Source of the DNA: Paenibacillus sp. FSL K6-0276
GTDB taxonomy: Bacteria > Bacillota > Bacilli > Paenibacillales > Paenibacillaceae
DNA length: 64,000 nucleotides
Direction: 5' to 3'
Assembly (NCBI RefSeq): GCF_037977235.1
Contig: NZ_CP150276.1
Location: 4,402,001-4,466,000 of the forward strand
The notes below the pieces were generated by a model. That model ran no database searches and was not told the DNA's origin. It worked only from the letters and a program-made list of their open reading frames with translations. Shown here piece after piece: positions 26,159 to 35,338 of this stretch (position 1 is the first letter of the stretch; every line of letters begins with the position of its first letter). The translations under genes were made by a program, and so were the position numbers.

Positions 26159-26896
26159 TTATATAAGCGCTGTCTGCTTACGACCTTCTTCGACCAAGCG
26201 GTATGCCCGCTGAACTTCTTCGTCCGTAGGGGATGGCACTCCATCCAATTCATAAGGCTTGCCGAGCATTTCCCATTTATAGATACCCATTTGATGATAA
26301 GGTAATATTTCAAATTTCTCAACGCCATTTAAGGTTCCAATATAACGACCTAAATTAATAAGGTCCTCTTCACGGTCGTGAATGCCTGGAACATATACAT
26401 GTCTAATCCACATCTTACGATTATGATCCGACAGCCAGCGTGCAAGCTTTAAGGTACGATCATTAGATTTGCCAGTTAACTTAATGTGTGCTTCATCATC
26501 AATATGCTTCAAGTCAAGCATAACCAAATCAGTAACATCCAATAAGTCATTAATCTTATCACCTTCGTTATAACCGTTACTATCTAGTGTGGTGTGCAAA
26601 TTCCAACGTTTCTTCACTTCCGTAAATAACTGCTTTACAAATTGAGCCTGCAAAGTTGGTTCACCACCGGATACAGTCAACCCGCCTCCGGAAGTACGAT
26701 AGTAGTTCAAATAAGGCTCGATCTCGGAAAGCACTTCTTCCAGACTCATTTCTTTGCCTTCATCTAAAGCCCAAGTATCAGGATTATGACAATATTGGCA
26801 TTTCAACAAGCAGCCCTGCATGAATAAAACAAAACGAATACCAGGTCCGTCAACGGTTCCAAAGGTTTCCAAAGAGTGTATGCGACCTTTAATCAT
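26159..26896 (-). CDS. pflA: Pyruvate formate-lyase-activating enzyme
   Basis: A radical SAM enzyme that installs the glycyl radical on PflB, 245 residues. The cluster motif is CLLKCQYC (about residues 29-36), preceded by the typical ETFGTVDGPGIRFVLFMQG. Further family blocks are TSGGGLTVSGGEPTLQ, TLDSNGY and LDLKHID. The length matches PflA. It follows pflB in the same direction after about 215 bases with a hairpin, so it may be co-transcribed at reduced level or have its own promoter. Being oxygen-sensitive, the pair acts under anaerobic conditions. Confidence 0.96.
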   Translation of the reverse strand: MIKGRIHSLETFGTVDGPGIRFVLFMQGCLLKCQYCHNPDTWALDEGKEMSLEEVLSEIEPYLNYYRTSGGGLTVSGGEPTLQAQFVKQLFTEVKKRWNLHTTLDSNGYNEGDKINDLLDVTDLVMLDLKHIDDEAHIKLTGKSNDRTLKLARWLSDHNRKMWIRHVYVPGIHDREEDLINLGRYIGTLNGVEKFEILPYHQMGIYKWEMLGKPYELDGVPSPTDEEVQRAYRLVEEGRKQTALI

Positions 26897-27025
26897 AGGA
26901 TGTCATCCTTTCGCCACGACAGACTAACAGTCCCTCTTTCACGAAGAAGCTCCCTGTCCTTGAGACTGTCGTTTCCCTTAATCGCGGCTGTGAAATTTAA
27001 AATTTTAACGATTCTCAAACAAGAT

Positions 27026-27054
27026 ATTACCGCCCTTGAGACAAGGGCGGTATC
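27026..27054 (-). terminator. Hairpin between pflB and pflA
   Basis: taccgccctt (27028-27037) pairs perfectly with aagggcggta (27043-27052). On the minus strand only a weak T-rich tail (atatcttgttt) follows, so it may be an attenuating or processing hairpin rather than a full terminator. Confidence 0.6.
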
Positions 27055-27113
27055 TTCCTTGCAATTATTTCAATGTAGAACTTAAGTCAAAGATCTTCTT
27101 GAATAGGAACTAA

Positions 27114-29375
27114 TTACATCGAACCATGGAATGTACGGTTAACTACATCCAATTGTTGTTCGCGAGTCAGCTTGATGAAGTTAACAGCATATCCGGATAC
27201 GCGGATAGTCAATTGTGGGTAGTTCTCTGGGTGCTCCATAGCATCCATCAATTGTTCACGGTTAAATACGTTAACATTCAAATGTTGAGCGTTGTTATGG
27301 AAGTATCCGTCCATCATGTGTACCAGATTAGACTTACGTGATTCCTCTTCTTTACCCAGTGCCTTAGGTACGATGGAGAACGTGTTAGAGATACCATCTT
27401 GTGCATCGGAGTAAGGCAGTTTGGCTACAGAATTCAGGGAAGCCAGGGCACCTTTCTTGTCGCGTCCGTGCATTGGGTTAGCACCTGGTGCGAATGGTTC
27501 GCCTTTCTTCCGTCCGTCAGGTGTAGTACCTGTCTTCTTACCGTACACTACATTCGAGGTAATAGTCAGTACCGATTGAGTCGGCACAGCATCACGATAA
27601 GTTTTGTTTTTACGGATCATTGTCATGAAGGTTTCAACCAATTCTACTGCGATGCTGTCTACAGCATCGTCATTGTTACCGTAGCAAGGGAATTCGCCTT
27701 CGGTTTCGAAGTCAATTGCAATACCTTGTTCGTTACGAATTGGTTTAACCTTCGCGTATTTAATAGCACTCAGGGAGTCAGCTGCAACGGACAGACCAGC
27801 GATACCGCAAGCCATAGTACGCAGAATATCACGGTCATGCAGTGCCATTTCAATACGTTCGTAAGAATATTTGTCATGCATATAGTGGATGATGTTCAAG
27901 GTGTTAACATAAGTCTTAGCCAACCACTCCATCATCGGTTTGAAGCGTTTCATTACTTCGTCATAATCCAGATATTCAGAAGTGATCGCTGGGAATTCCG
28001 GTCCAACTTGTGCTCCAGATTTCTCATCTACGCCACCATTGATAGCATACAGCAAAGCTTTTGCCAGGTTAGCACGAGCGCCGAAGAACTGCATTTGTTT
28101 GCCGATGCGCATTGGAGATACACAGCAAGCAATCGCATAATCATCACCCCAGTATGGACGCATCAAATCGTCATTTTCATACTGAATTGCACTAGTTTCG
28201 ATGGAAACCTTGGCACAATAATTTTTGAAGCCTTCAGGCAATCTTTCGGACCACAGAACAGTTAAGTTTGGTTCCGGAGCTGGACCCAAGTTGTACAGAG
28301 TGTTCAGGAATCGGAAGCTATTCTTTGTAACACGAGTTGTTCCGTCTTCTGCCATACCACCAATGGATTCAGTTACCCAAGTAGGGTCGCCGGAGAACAG
28401 ATCGTTATAGTCCGGTGTCCGCAAGAATTTCACGATACGCAGTTTCATTACAAAATGGTCGACAATTTCTTGTACTTGTTCTTCAGTCAAAGAACCTTCT
28501 TCAATATCGCGTTCTGCATAGATGTCTAAGAAGGAAGATACACGTCCCAGGGACATCGCCGCACCATTTTGCTCTTTAACTGCTGCCAGATATCCGAAGT
28601 ATACCCATTGAGTAGCTTCCTTGAAGTTGGTCGCTGGTTTGGAAATATCCATACCGTGAGCAGCTGCCATTTGTTTCAATTCGCCCAGTGCACGAATTTG
28701 CTCAGACAGCTCTTCACGCAAACGAATTACATCTTCAGTCATGGAATCAACTTCGAGCTCAGTTAGTTGTTGTTTTTTGTCTTTAATCAGGAAATCAATA
28801 CCGTACAGAGCGATGCGGCGGTAGTCACCGATGATGCGTCCGCGGCCGTAAGCATCAGGAAGACCTGTAATAACGCCGGATTTACGCACTGCTCTCATGT
28901 CTGGTGTATATGCATCAAATACGCCTTGGTTATGCGTTTTGCGAATGTTCGTGAACATATCAACGATGTTTTGTGGAAGCTCGAAGCCATAAGCCTTCGT
29001 AGCATCAACCATCATCTTGATTCCGCCGAAAGGCTGAATGGAACGTTTGAAAGGGGCGTCAGTCTGCACGCCTACAATTTGTTCCTTGTCCTTATCAATG
29101 TAGCCTGGAGCATGTGAAGTGATTGTGGAGACAGTATCCAAGGAAACATCCAATACGCCGCCTCTTTCTCTTTCTTCCTTGCTCAGTCGGGAAATAATCT
29201 TCCACAGTTCAGTGGTGTTACTAGTAGGTCCTACGAGGAATTCCTCGTTTCCTACATAAGGTTTAATGTTACTAGTGATAAAGTTATTAACGTCAACTTT
29301 CTTGGACCATTTACCTTTTGCAAAACTTCTCCAACCGGATTTCACTTCATTTACATCTTTTTCAATCACCGACAT
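27114..29375 (-). CDS. pflB: Formate C-acetyltransferase (pyruvate formate-lyase)
   Basis: Converts pyruvate and CoA to acetyl-CoA and formate in anaerobic fermentation. The 753-residue protein carries the adjacent active-site cysteines in YAIACCVSPMRIG (about residues 410-420) and the glycyl-radical motif RVSGYAVNF near the C-terminus. ATG 29375 lies 7 bases after GGAGGG; an ATG 15 bases upstream overlaps the ribosome site. It sits between adhE and pflA, all in one direction, so pyruvate can go to formate plus ethanol. Two Fnr-type half-palindromic boxes and a -10-like element lie in the 250 bases upstream. Confidence 0.97.
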   Translation of the reverse strand: MSVIEKDVNEVKSGWRSFAKGKWSKKVDVNNFITSNIKPYVGNEEFLVGPTSNTTELWKIISRLSKEERERGGVLDVSLDTVSTITSHAPGYIDKDKEQIVGVQTDAPFKRSIQPFGGIKMMVDATKAYGFELPQNIVDMFTNIRKTHNQGVFDAYTPDMRAVRKSGVITGLPDAYGRGRIIGDYRRIALYGIDFLIKDKKQQLTELEVDSMTEDVIRLREELSEQIRALGELKQMAAAHGMDISKPATNFKEATQWVYFGYLAAVKEQNGAAMSLGRVSSFLDIYAERDIEEGSLTEEQVQEIVDHFVMKLRIVKFLRTPDYNDLFSGDPTWVTESIGGMAEDGTTRVTKNSFRFLNTLYNLGPAPEPNLTVLWSERLPEGFKNYCAKVSIETSAIQYENDDLMRPYWGDDYAIACCVSPMRIGKQMQFFGARANLAKALLYAINGGVDEKSGAQVGPEFPAITSEYLDYDEVMKRFKPMMEWLAKTYVNTLNIIHYMHDKYSYERIEMALHDRDILRTMACGIAGLSVAADSLSAIKYAKVKPIRNEQGIAIDFETEGEFPCYGNNDDAVDSIAVELVETFMTMIRKNKTYRDAVPTQSVLTITSNVVYGKKTGTTPDGRKKGEPFAPGANPMHGRDKKGALASLNSVAKLPYSDAQDGISNTFSIVPKALGKEEESRKSNLVHMMDGYFHNNAQHLNVNVFNREQLMDAMEHPENYPQLTIRVSGYAVNFIKLTREQQLDVVNRTFHGSM

Positions 29376-29519
29376 GCTAAATCCCTCCATCTATATTTAT
29401 TATATTTGTAGAGATCGCGGGCTTGAAGGTTGATCCCGTGTCTCGTGATCCCAAAAAGATGTGGTTGTTCTAAAATTCACAATCAACATTTCATATGTGG
29501 GACCGTTGTTTATATAAAC

Positions 29520-29583
29520 ATTTTAGTTTACTTTCTATATAAATACTGTGACAAATATCACCTTTCCAGTGATATTTGTCACT
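29520..29583 (-). promoter_or_regulatory. pflB promoter with tandem Fnr-type boxes
   Basis: Two 16-bp Fnr-like sites, TGTGA-caaata-TCACC (29547-29562) and AGTGA-tatttg-TCACT (29568-29583), are arranged so that together they make a 13-bp perfect inverted repeat (29549-29561 with 29569-29581). A -10-like TAAAAT on the minus strand is at 29520-29525. The centre of the nearer box is 34.5 bases from the -10 end, which would put it near -41.5 from the start point, the class II position. The same palindrome could also form a hairpin downstream of adhE. Confidence 0.7.
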
Positions 29584-29626
29584 TTTATCTAATCCACTAC
29601 TATCCTAATCTCTATTTAACCAATTA

Positions 29627-32248
29627 TTAATTATCGAATCTTCCGTAGAATGCATTACGGTATACATCTGCAAGTTCAGATACCAATGGCAGCTTAGGAT
29701 TGGCAGTTGTACACTGATCTTCAAATGCGCGGTCAGCCAAGTAATCTACGCGGGATTCAAAGTCCTTAGGATCAAAGCCCAGTTGTTGGAACGACTCTTC
29801 GATACCCAATTTTTTATTCATATCGCGAATAGCATTGATCAGGCTAGTTACACCTTCTTCAGTTGTGCGAGCTGGCAATCCCAGAATACGAGCAATTTCT
29901 GCGTAGCGCTCATCAGCTACGAAATGCGAATATTTAGGGAACGAAGCGAACTTCGTAGGTTTCTTAGCATTGTAGCGGATAACGTGTGGCATAAGGATCG
30001 CATTAGTACGACCGTGAGCGGTGTGGTACTGTCCGCCCCATTTATGGGCTAAACTGTGGTTAATACCCAAGAACGCATTTGCGAAAGCCATACCAGCCAG
30101 TGTTGATGCATTGTGCATTTTCTCACGGGCAAGCTTGTCACCTTGTAGTGCGGATCTTTCTAGATATTGGAACACCAGTTGAATCGCTTTGATAGCAAGA
30201 CCATCGGTGTAGTCACTCGCCATAACAGATACATAAGCTTCGATAGCATGTGTCAATACGTCCATACCTGTATCAGCAACAGCCGTTTTTGGCAAGCTGT
30301 AGACAAACTCAGGATCGATGATAGCTACGTCTGGTGTCAGCTCGTAGTCAGCCAAAGGATATTTAGTATGGTTTTCTGTTGTTTTGTCTGTAATAACTGC
30401 GAAAGATGTAACTTCCGAACCTGTACCCGAAGTTGTTGGAATCGCAACGAATTTCGCTTTATTTCCAAGTTTAGGGAATTTGTAAACCCGTTTACGGATA
30501 TCCATGAATTTCTGTTTCAGACCGTTAAAGTCTGCGTCTGGATGTTCATAGAATAACCACATTCCTTTTGCAGCATCCATTGGGGAACCACCGCCAAGTG
30601 CGATGATGCAGTCCGGTTGGAATCTGTTCATCATTGCTGTACCTTTTTCAACAGTAGTTGTCGATGGATCTGGTTCTACTTCGGAGAACACTTCGATAGC
30701 CACTGGAGTTTGGCGTTGACGCAGGTAATGTTCCACTCTTTCAACATATCCAAGTTTAACCATCATAGGGTCAGTGATAATTGCTACACGTGTGATATCA
30801 GGCATTTTGGCAAGGTACTGAGTTGCACCTTTTTCGAAGTAAATCTTGTCAGGTACTTTAAACCATTGCATATTCACGGTACGACGATTCACCCTTTTCA
30901 CGTTGATCAAGTTGATAGCAGTAACGTTTTGCGATACAGAGTTGCGTCCATAAGATCCGCAGCCCAGAGTCAGCGAAGGGATATTGGTGTTATAAATATC
31001 GCCGATTGCGCCATGTGTCGAAGGCGAGTTGACGAGAATACGTCCTGTTTGCAGACGGTTAGAGAACTTCATGATCACTTCTTCGTTGTTGGAGTGAATA
31101 GCCGAGCTATGACCCATACCGCCAAATTCAACGATTTCAGCTGCGCGTTCGATACCTTGATCAGCATTCTTAACTTTGTAGCAAGCAAGAACCGGACTCA
31201 ATTTTTCAGCAGACAGTGGGTATTTAGTGCCTACACCTTCGAGTTCTGCTACCAGAATCTTTGTACCGGCAGGAACTTGAATGCCACACATTTCAGCAAT
31301 CTTCACTGCGGATTGACCAACGATTGCTGGGTTTACTGCACATTTATCTACGTTCATTGCACCGCTAGTCAACTTACCAGCTTCTTCTTTATTAACAAAG
31401 TAGCAGCCATTAGCGATCATTTTCTTCTTCACTTGGTCGAAGATTGGTTCTTCAATAATAATTGCTTGCTCGGAAGCACAGATCATACCATTATCGAATG
31501 TTTTGGAAAGAATGATGTCCGTTACCGCTTGATCGATATCAGCACTCTTTTCAATGAAGGCAGGTACGTTACCAGGGCCTACACCAAGAGCAGGTTTACC
31601 ACAGCTATAAGCCGCTTTTACCATTGCAGATCCACCAGTTGCCAAGATAAGAGCAACGTCTGGGTTGTTCATCAAAGCGTTTGTCTTGTCCATTGTTGGC
31701 ATTTCAATCCATTGGATACAGTTCTCAGGTGCGCCAGCTTTCACGGCAGCATCATGAAGAATTTTAGCTGCTGCAGCACTACACTCTTGCGCAGATGGGT
31801 GGAAACCGAATATAATAGGGTTCCGTGTCTTAATCGAAATCAACGCTTTAAACATCGTGGTGGATGTTGGGTTGGTTACTGGTGTGATACCCATAACGAT
31901 TCCGACTGGTTCAGCAATTTTTTGAAAGTTCTCATATGGATTATCTTCAATAACGCCTACTGTTTTATCATATTTAATTCCGTGCCAGATATATTCTGTC
32001 GAGAAGATGTTCTTCGTAATTTTGTCTTCGTATACGCCGCGTCCTGTTTCTTCTACGGCCAATTTTGCGAGGTACATATGTTTGTCGAGTCCAGCCAACG
32101 CCATTGCATGAACGATTGTGTTAACTTGCTCTTGGTCTAGCGCCATGAATGCCTCATGCGCTTTTTTTGCTTTATCCACTAAATTCTGAATATACTCTTC
32201 AGCGGTAACTTGTTTAACTTGGGCGGCGACCTCGTTCTTAACTGCCAT
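29627..32248 (-). CDS. adhE: Bifunctional acetaldehyde-CoA/alcohol dehydrogenase
   Basis: Reduces acetyl-CoA to acetaldehyde and then ethanol, regenerating NAD in fermentation; forms filaments (spirosomes) in known cases. The 873-residue protein has the aldehyde dehydrogenase half (about 1-440; catalytic Cys in FDNGMICASEQAI) and the iron-dependent alcohol dehydrogenase half (about 450-873; GGGSPMDAAKGMW, GTGSEVTSFAVITD, and metal ligands in DVLTHAIEAYVS and GINHSLAHKWGGQYHTAHG in parts). ATG 32248 follows AGGAGG; upstream frame to 32293 has no ribosome site. Upstream lie an Fnr/Rex-like box and a strong cre candidate. Confidence 0.97.
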   Translation of the reverse strand: MAVKNEVAAQVKQVTAEEYIQNLVDKAKKAHEAFMALDQEQVNTIVHAMALAGLDKHMYLAKLAVEETGRGVYEDKITKNIFSTEYIWHGIKYDKTVGVIEDNPYENFQKIAEPVGIVMGITPVTNPTSTTMFKALISIKTRNPIIFGFHPSAQECSAAAAKILHDAAVKAGAPENCIQWIEMPTMDKTNALMNNPDVALILATGGSAMVKAAYSCGKPALGVGPGNVPAFIEKSADIDQAVTDIILSKTFDNGMICASEQAIIIEEPIFDQVKKKMIANGCYFVNKEEAGKLTSGAMNVDKCAVNPAIVGQSAVKIAEMCGIQVPAGTKILVAELEGVGTKYPLSAEKLSPVLACYKVKNADQGIERAAEIVEFGGMGHSSAIHSNNEEVIMKFSNRLQTGRILVNSPSTHGAIGDIYNTNIPSLTLGCGSYGRNSVSQNVTAINLINVKRVNRRTVNMQWFKVPDKIYFEKGATQYLAKMPDITRVAIITDPMMVKLGYVERVEHYLRQRQTPVAIEVFSEVEPDPSTTTVEKGTAMMNRFQPDCIIALGGGSPMDAAKGMWLFYEHPDADFNGLKQKFMDIRKRVYKFPKLGNKAKFVAIPTTSGTGSEVTSFAVITDKTTENHTKYPLADYELTPDVAIIDPEFVYSLPKTAVADTGMDVLTHAIEAYVSVMASDYTDGLAIKAIQLVFQYLERSALQGDKLAREKMHNASTLAGMAFANAFLGINHSLAHKWGGQYHTAHGRTNAILMPHVIRYNAKKPTKFASFPKYSHFVADERYAEIARILGLPARTTEEGVTSLINAIRDMNKKLGIEESFQQLGFDPKDFESRVDYLADRAFEDQCTTANPKLPLVSELADVYRNAFYGRFDN

Positions 32249-32323
32249 CTCCCTCGTCCTCCTGTCAATTTTTAGTTGTTTTTCTCTACACATTTATCTT
32301 ATCACATCATTTCCACCTTGTAT

Positions 32324-32339
32324 AGTGAAATCTTTCACA
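32324..32339. promoter_or_regulatory. Fnr- or Rex-type operator upstream of adhE
   Basis: AGTGA-aatctt-TCACA fits the Fnr consensus with one mismatch. Read on the minus strand with flanks, ttgtgaaagatttcacta also fits the Rex box TTGTGAA-N4-TTCACAA with one mismatch. A -10-like TAAGAT (minus, 32296-32301) sits 35.5 bases from the centre, as at nirB. Which regulator binds cannot be decided from sequence; adhE is a classic Rex target. Confidence 0.6.
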
Positions 32340-32365
32340 AAGTATAAAGTATTTTTGATTTGTTT

Positions 32366-32379
32366 TCAAAGCGCTTTCA
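32366..32379. promoter_or_regulatory. Strong CcpA (cre) site candidate upstream of adhE
   Basis: On the minus strand tgaaagcgctttga matches the cre consensus at all but one position and is centred on the AGCGCT palindrome. It lies about 120 bases upstream of the adhE start, suggesting catabolite control in addition to the redox box. Confidence 0.6.
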
Positions 32380-32546
32380 TTCGATCATATTATAGATTTT
32401 TTACCTTATTTTATGCTATAAATCCCTTCAAATCTTAAATTATACTTTTACAAGCAAAGTTCACGCCCCATTTTCTTCCTTGATACTCAACATAGCACTT
32501 AAAAAAGTTAACCCTTCTTAACAGAAATTTACCTTTTTCCTACGTC

Positions 32547-32571
32547 GTGATAATCTCCAGTTGATTATCAC
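32547..32571. repeat. Inverted repeat of unknown role
   Basis: gtgataatc (32547-32555) and gattatcac (32563-32571) are perfect 9-bp arms with a 7-base spacer. It lies in the 400-base gap between adhE and the binding-protein pseudogene. The arm geometry resembles the pflB palindrome but it does not contain a full Fnr box. Confidence 0.5.
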
Positions 32572-32612
32572 TATTTCTGTAGATTTATAATTTTATAAAT
32601 TATAACAACAAT

Positions 32613-32638
32613 AAAATCGACCCCTAAAGGGGCCGATC
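32613..32638 (-). terminator. Terminator of the decayed binding-protein gene
   Basis: tcgacccctaaaggggccga forms a GC-rich stem with a minimal loop; on the minus strand attttattg follows. It lies directly after the original stop of the binding-protein pseudogene. Confidence 0.65.
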
Positions 32639-32647
32639 TTTCCTTCC

Positions 32648-33760
32648 CTATTCTGCTTTAATCGTATCAAAGAATTTCTCTTGTACTGTTTTGGCTGCAG
32701 CTTCAAGCTGGCTCTTGGAATCCGTTCCTTTTTTGGAGAACAGCTATTGAATGACGTTGGACATTGTTGCGTAGTAGTCCTGTGTATTGTATTGAGCTTC
32801 AGGTTTGCCATCCAAAAGTCCCATAATGTCAGGGCTATATTGGTATACATTTGTGTATTTGTCATAAACAGCTTTGGTCTTCTTATCGAAATCAGAATCT
32901 GCTGAGTAGTAGTCTAAGAGCGGCGGGATAAAGTATTTGCCTTCCGTTGTACGTTGTTGAAGAACTGCATCAAGTGCTTCCAAACCTTTATCAGAGAAGT
33001 AGTCAAATGTGATATAATTCAACGCTTGCTCGATAACGCCATCAGATCCGGCCATTACCATAGCTGTACGACTTTGTTGGAACGCACCTACAGCATCGCC
33101 CCAGCCCAGTGCCCAGTCTTGAGGAATCGCGTTTGCTTCCCATCTAAGTTTCTTGTAGAAATCCAGTGCTTTAACACCAGCATCGGAATTAAATGTAGCT
33201 ACAACCTTACCGCCTTCGATCTTTTGAATCTCTCCACCAGCTTCGAACAGGAAGTTGGTCCAGTTCCAACCTACTTCGTTACCTTTACCCATTGGAGCAA
33301 TACCGGAAATACCTTTTTTGACATCAGCCACGCCTTTAGCCGTATTCAGCATATCATCCCAAGTCCAATCCATTGGTGGGACCGCAACGCCTTTTTCATC
33401 CAGCATTTTTTTGTTGATCATAGTAGTTGTTACATAACCCTTTTGTGTGACTCCGAAAACTTTACCATCAATGATAAATTGATTTTGCAACACTGGGTTA
33501 ATTTGATCTTTAAATTCATTTTTGTTCCATAGATCTGTGATGTCAGCAACCCAGCCCTTTTCAACCAGGAATTTAGCTTCTATTGCGTAAGTATTAAAGA
33601 AGGTTGGCGCTTCATTCGCAGCCATTTTGATTCCGATTCCACTTACATTGTATTGCCAGTCGTCTTTTACAATTTCAACGTTTGGATATACCTCTTGGAA
33701 ACGTTTGATTCTGTCGTCTTCCTGAGCTCTCATTTCAGTCAAGTCAGGTGGTTTTAAAGT
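32648..33760 (-). pseudogene. Sugar-binding protein of an ABC importer, truncated and interrupted
   Basis: The frame encodes a family 1 solute-binding protein body (RIKRFQEVYPNVEI, FEAGGEIQKIEGGKVVATFNSDAGVKALDFYKKL, GDAVGAFQQSRTAMVMAGSDG in parts). It has no signal peptide: homology begins at about 33760 with a stop just before it. An in-frame TAG at 32744-32746 interrupts the C-terminus, beyond which the frame continues plausibly (LFSKKGTDSKSQLEAAAK) to a second stop at 32648. Both ends therefore show decay. It sits beside a GH65 remnant and pgmB, pointing to a lost disaccharide uptake locus. The 5' loss ends near a dispersed repeat (33869-33949). Confidence 0.85.
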
Positions 33761-33868
33761 TTATTATGGTCATTTGTATGTAGTTTTTTCTGTTGTGCGG
33801 ATTATACTGAGAGCGAATCAAGGTGTCATTGCGTGGAAACTTTGGATCTCCGACCGCTGTTGTCTCCA

Positions 33869-33949
33869 GATTTTCTGATTTATACCGCCACTAGCGGATA
33901 AAATCCGGAGAGAAAGGCGGACGCTTTCGCTCCTCTATTTCCAAAATCC
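33869..33949. repeat. Dispersed intergenic repeat, family B, copy 2
   Basis: Same-orientation match of 5-85, with the same small palindrome, the aaaatccggaga string and the cgct-tcgctcct run. It lies in a 505-base non-coding gap (33761-34265) together with several degenerate strings of the form ctgca-at-tgcagg (for example 34036-34053), which may be another short repeat. Confidence 0.6.
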
Positions 33950-34265
33950 TATCCTCTTCATTAAGTCCAAAAACTGCAAATGTACAGGTATATCCTCACT
34001 TATGGTTCGAAGGCTTCTTCTGGAGCAAGAATAACTGCAGATTTGCAGGAATTAATGCTTTAGCCATCCTCGCATCATTAATAAATGTACTCTTGCAGGT
34101 TTATTGCTGGTGATAGTTACTGATTAGTCAACCATTAGCATCTTAGAGCTACAACGTGCTGCTAACACCCTTGATCGACCCTTACATTTACGTAAAAAAG
34201 ACCCACCCCAAGTAGAATTCACTACTTGTGATGAGTCCAGTACCAATTTAAATGATTCAATATAA

Positions 34266-34904
34266 CTAATCTATCAACAATTCATACAATCCTTTAATGA
34301 CAAGATCAGCTTCCTTTAGCACTTCCGGCTTGCCAATACCTACTACCTTCATACCTGCAGCCTTACCTGCTTGAACGCCCGCCTCCGCATCCTCAAACAC
34401 GACACATTCGTCCGGCTGTAAGCCAAGCTCCTGACCAGTGATCAAGAATACCTCCGGATCTGGCTTGGCAAGAGACACTTTGTTACCATCAACAACAGCA
34501 TCGAACAGATCCGTAATGTTCAGCTTATTCAAAATAAACTCCGCATTCTTACTGGCTGAACCTAACGCAATTCCAATCCCGCGCGATTTCAGTCCAGTTA
34601 AGTATACTTTGACTCCAGGAAGCAGTTCCGACTCCTCAAGCTTAGAGATGTATTCTACATATAGGCGATTTTTCTTCTCCGCCATCGCAAGCTTCTCCGC
34701 TTCTTCAAATTGTAGGCCGTCGACTTCCAGAAGAATATCGAGCGATCTCATCCGGCTCACACCCTTTAGGCGTTCGTTATCCTCCTCCGTAAATGTAAAC
34801 CCAAGCTCATCAGCAAGACTCGCCCAAGCCAAATAATGATATTTGGCCGTGTCTACGATAACGCCATCCAGATCGAAAATGGCACCTTTCATATTTTGCA
34901 ACAT
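34266..34904 (-). CDS. pgmB: Beta-phosphoglucomutase
   Basis: A HAD-superfamily enzyme interconverting beta-glucose 1-phosphate and glucose 6-phosphate, 212 residues. Motif I is FDLDGVIVDTAKYHYLAW (nucleophile and acid Asp at about 10 and 12), motif II LGSASKN, and the later acids are in KPDPEVF and VVFEDAEAGVQAG. The VSRMRSLDILLE cap sequence is typical of beta-PGM. It normally serves GH65 phosphorylases that release beta-glucose 1-phosphate; here the adjacent phosphorylase is only a remnant, though pgmB itself looks intact with a good ribosome site (GAGAGGAAG). Confidence 0.93.
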   Translation of the reverse strand: MLQNMKGAIFDLDGVIVDTAKYHYLAWASLADELGFTFTEEDNERLKGVSRMRSLDILLEVDGLQFEEAEKLAMAEKKNRLYVEYISKLEESELLPGVKVYLTGLKSRGIGIALGSASKNAEFILNKLNITDLFDAVVDGNKVSLAKPDPEVFLITGQELGLQPDECVVFEDAEAGVQAGKAAGMKVVGIGKPEVLKEADLVIKGLYELLID

Positions 34905-34936
34905 GGATTTACTTCCTCTCCGTTGTTAATTAATAT

Positions 34937-35338
34937 CTATACTGTTGTTTCGGTCAAGGCTAACCGCAAGGTCTCACCTGCAGAACAGGAATTCCCTTCT
35001 CGTCCTTGCACCGAGAACACCAAAGTTCCGCTGTAATCGGCTGCTGTGATAACAGTAACTTCATCCTTGCTGATCCGCAGCTTAAAAGTATCACCCCGAA
35101 GTGTAACAGGAAGCTCAACAGACTGCCAATGTTTAGGCAGTGAAGGTTTGATGTGGACAGTCCACCCATCATAATTCAACCCTGCAAAACCAAGAACTGC
35201 AGCCATCCAAGCGCCACCGTTCGCGGCTGGGTGGGTACCACCGATGTAGAGATCCCCTACATACTGTTCTGGATCAAAGTCCTCTTCAATAATTGCCCAA
35301 GGATCTACCTTAAGATATTTGTCTGCCATTTTAGCCAT
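34937..35338 (-). pseudogene. C-terminal remnant of a GH65 disaccharide phosphorylase
   Basis: A 133-residue frame corresponding to the end of a family 65 phosphorylase (maltose, trehalose or kojibiose type): YIGGTHPAANGGAWMAAVLGFAGLNYDG resembles the conserved final catalytic-domain block, and HIKPSLPKHWQSVELPVTLRGDTFKLRIS the C-terminal jelly-roll. Intact enzymes are about 750 residues and the catalytic core is absent. It ends 32 bases before pgmB. An apparent ribosome site (GGAGAAGGGG) precedes ATG 35338, so a short protein could still be made, but no function is expected. Confidence 0.8.

Noticed and set aside
27399..28265. A 288-codon plus-strand frame opposite pflB
   Set aside because: Antisense shadow of pflB; composition is not protein-like and the sense frame carries all catalytic motifs.
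30617..32140. A 507-codon plus-strand open frame opposite adhE
   Set aside because: It is the antisense shadow of a highly conserved, well-coded gene, with a Cys/His/Phe-rich translation unlike any protein, and no ribosome site.
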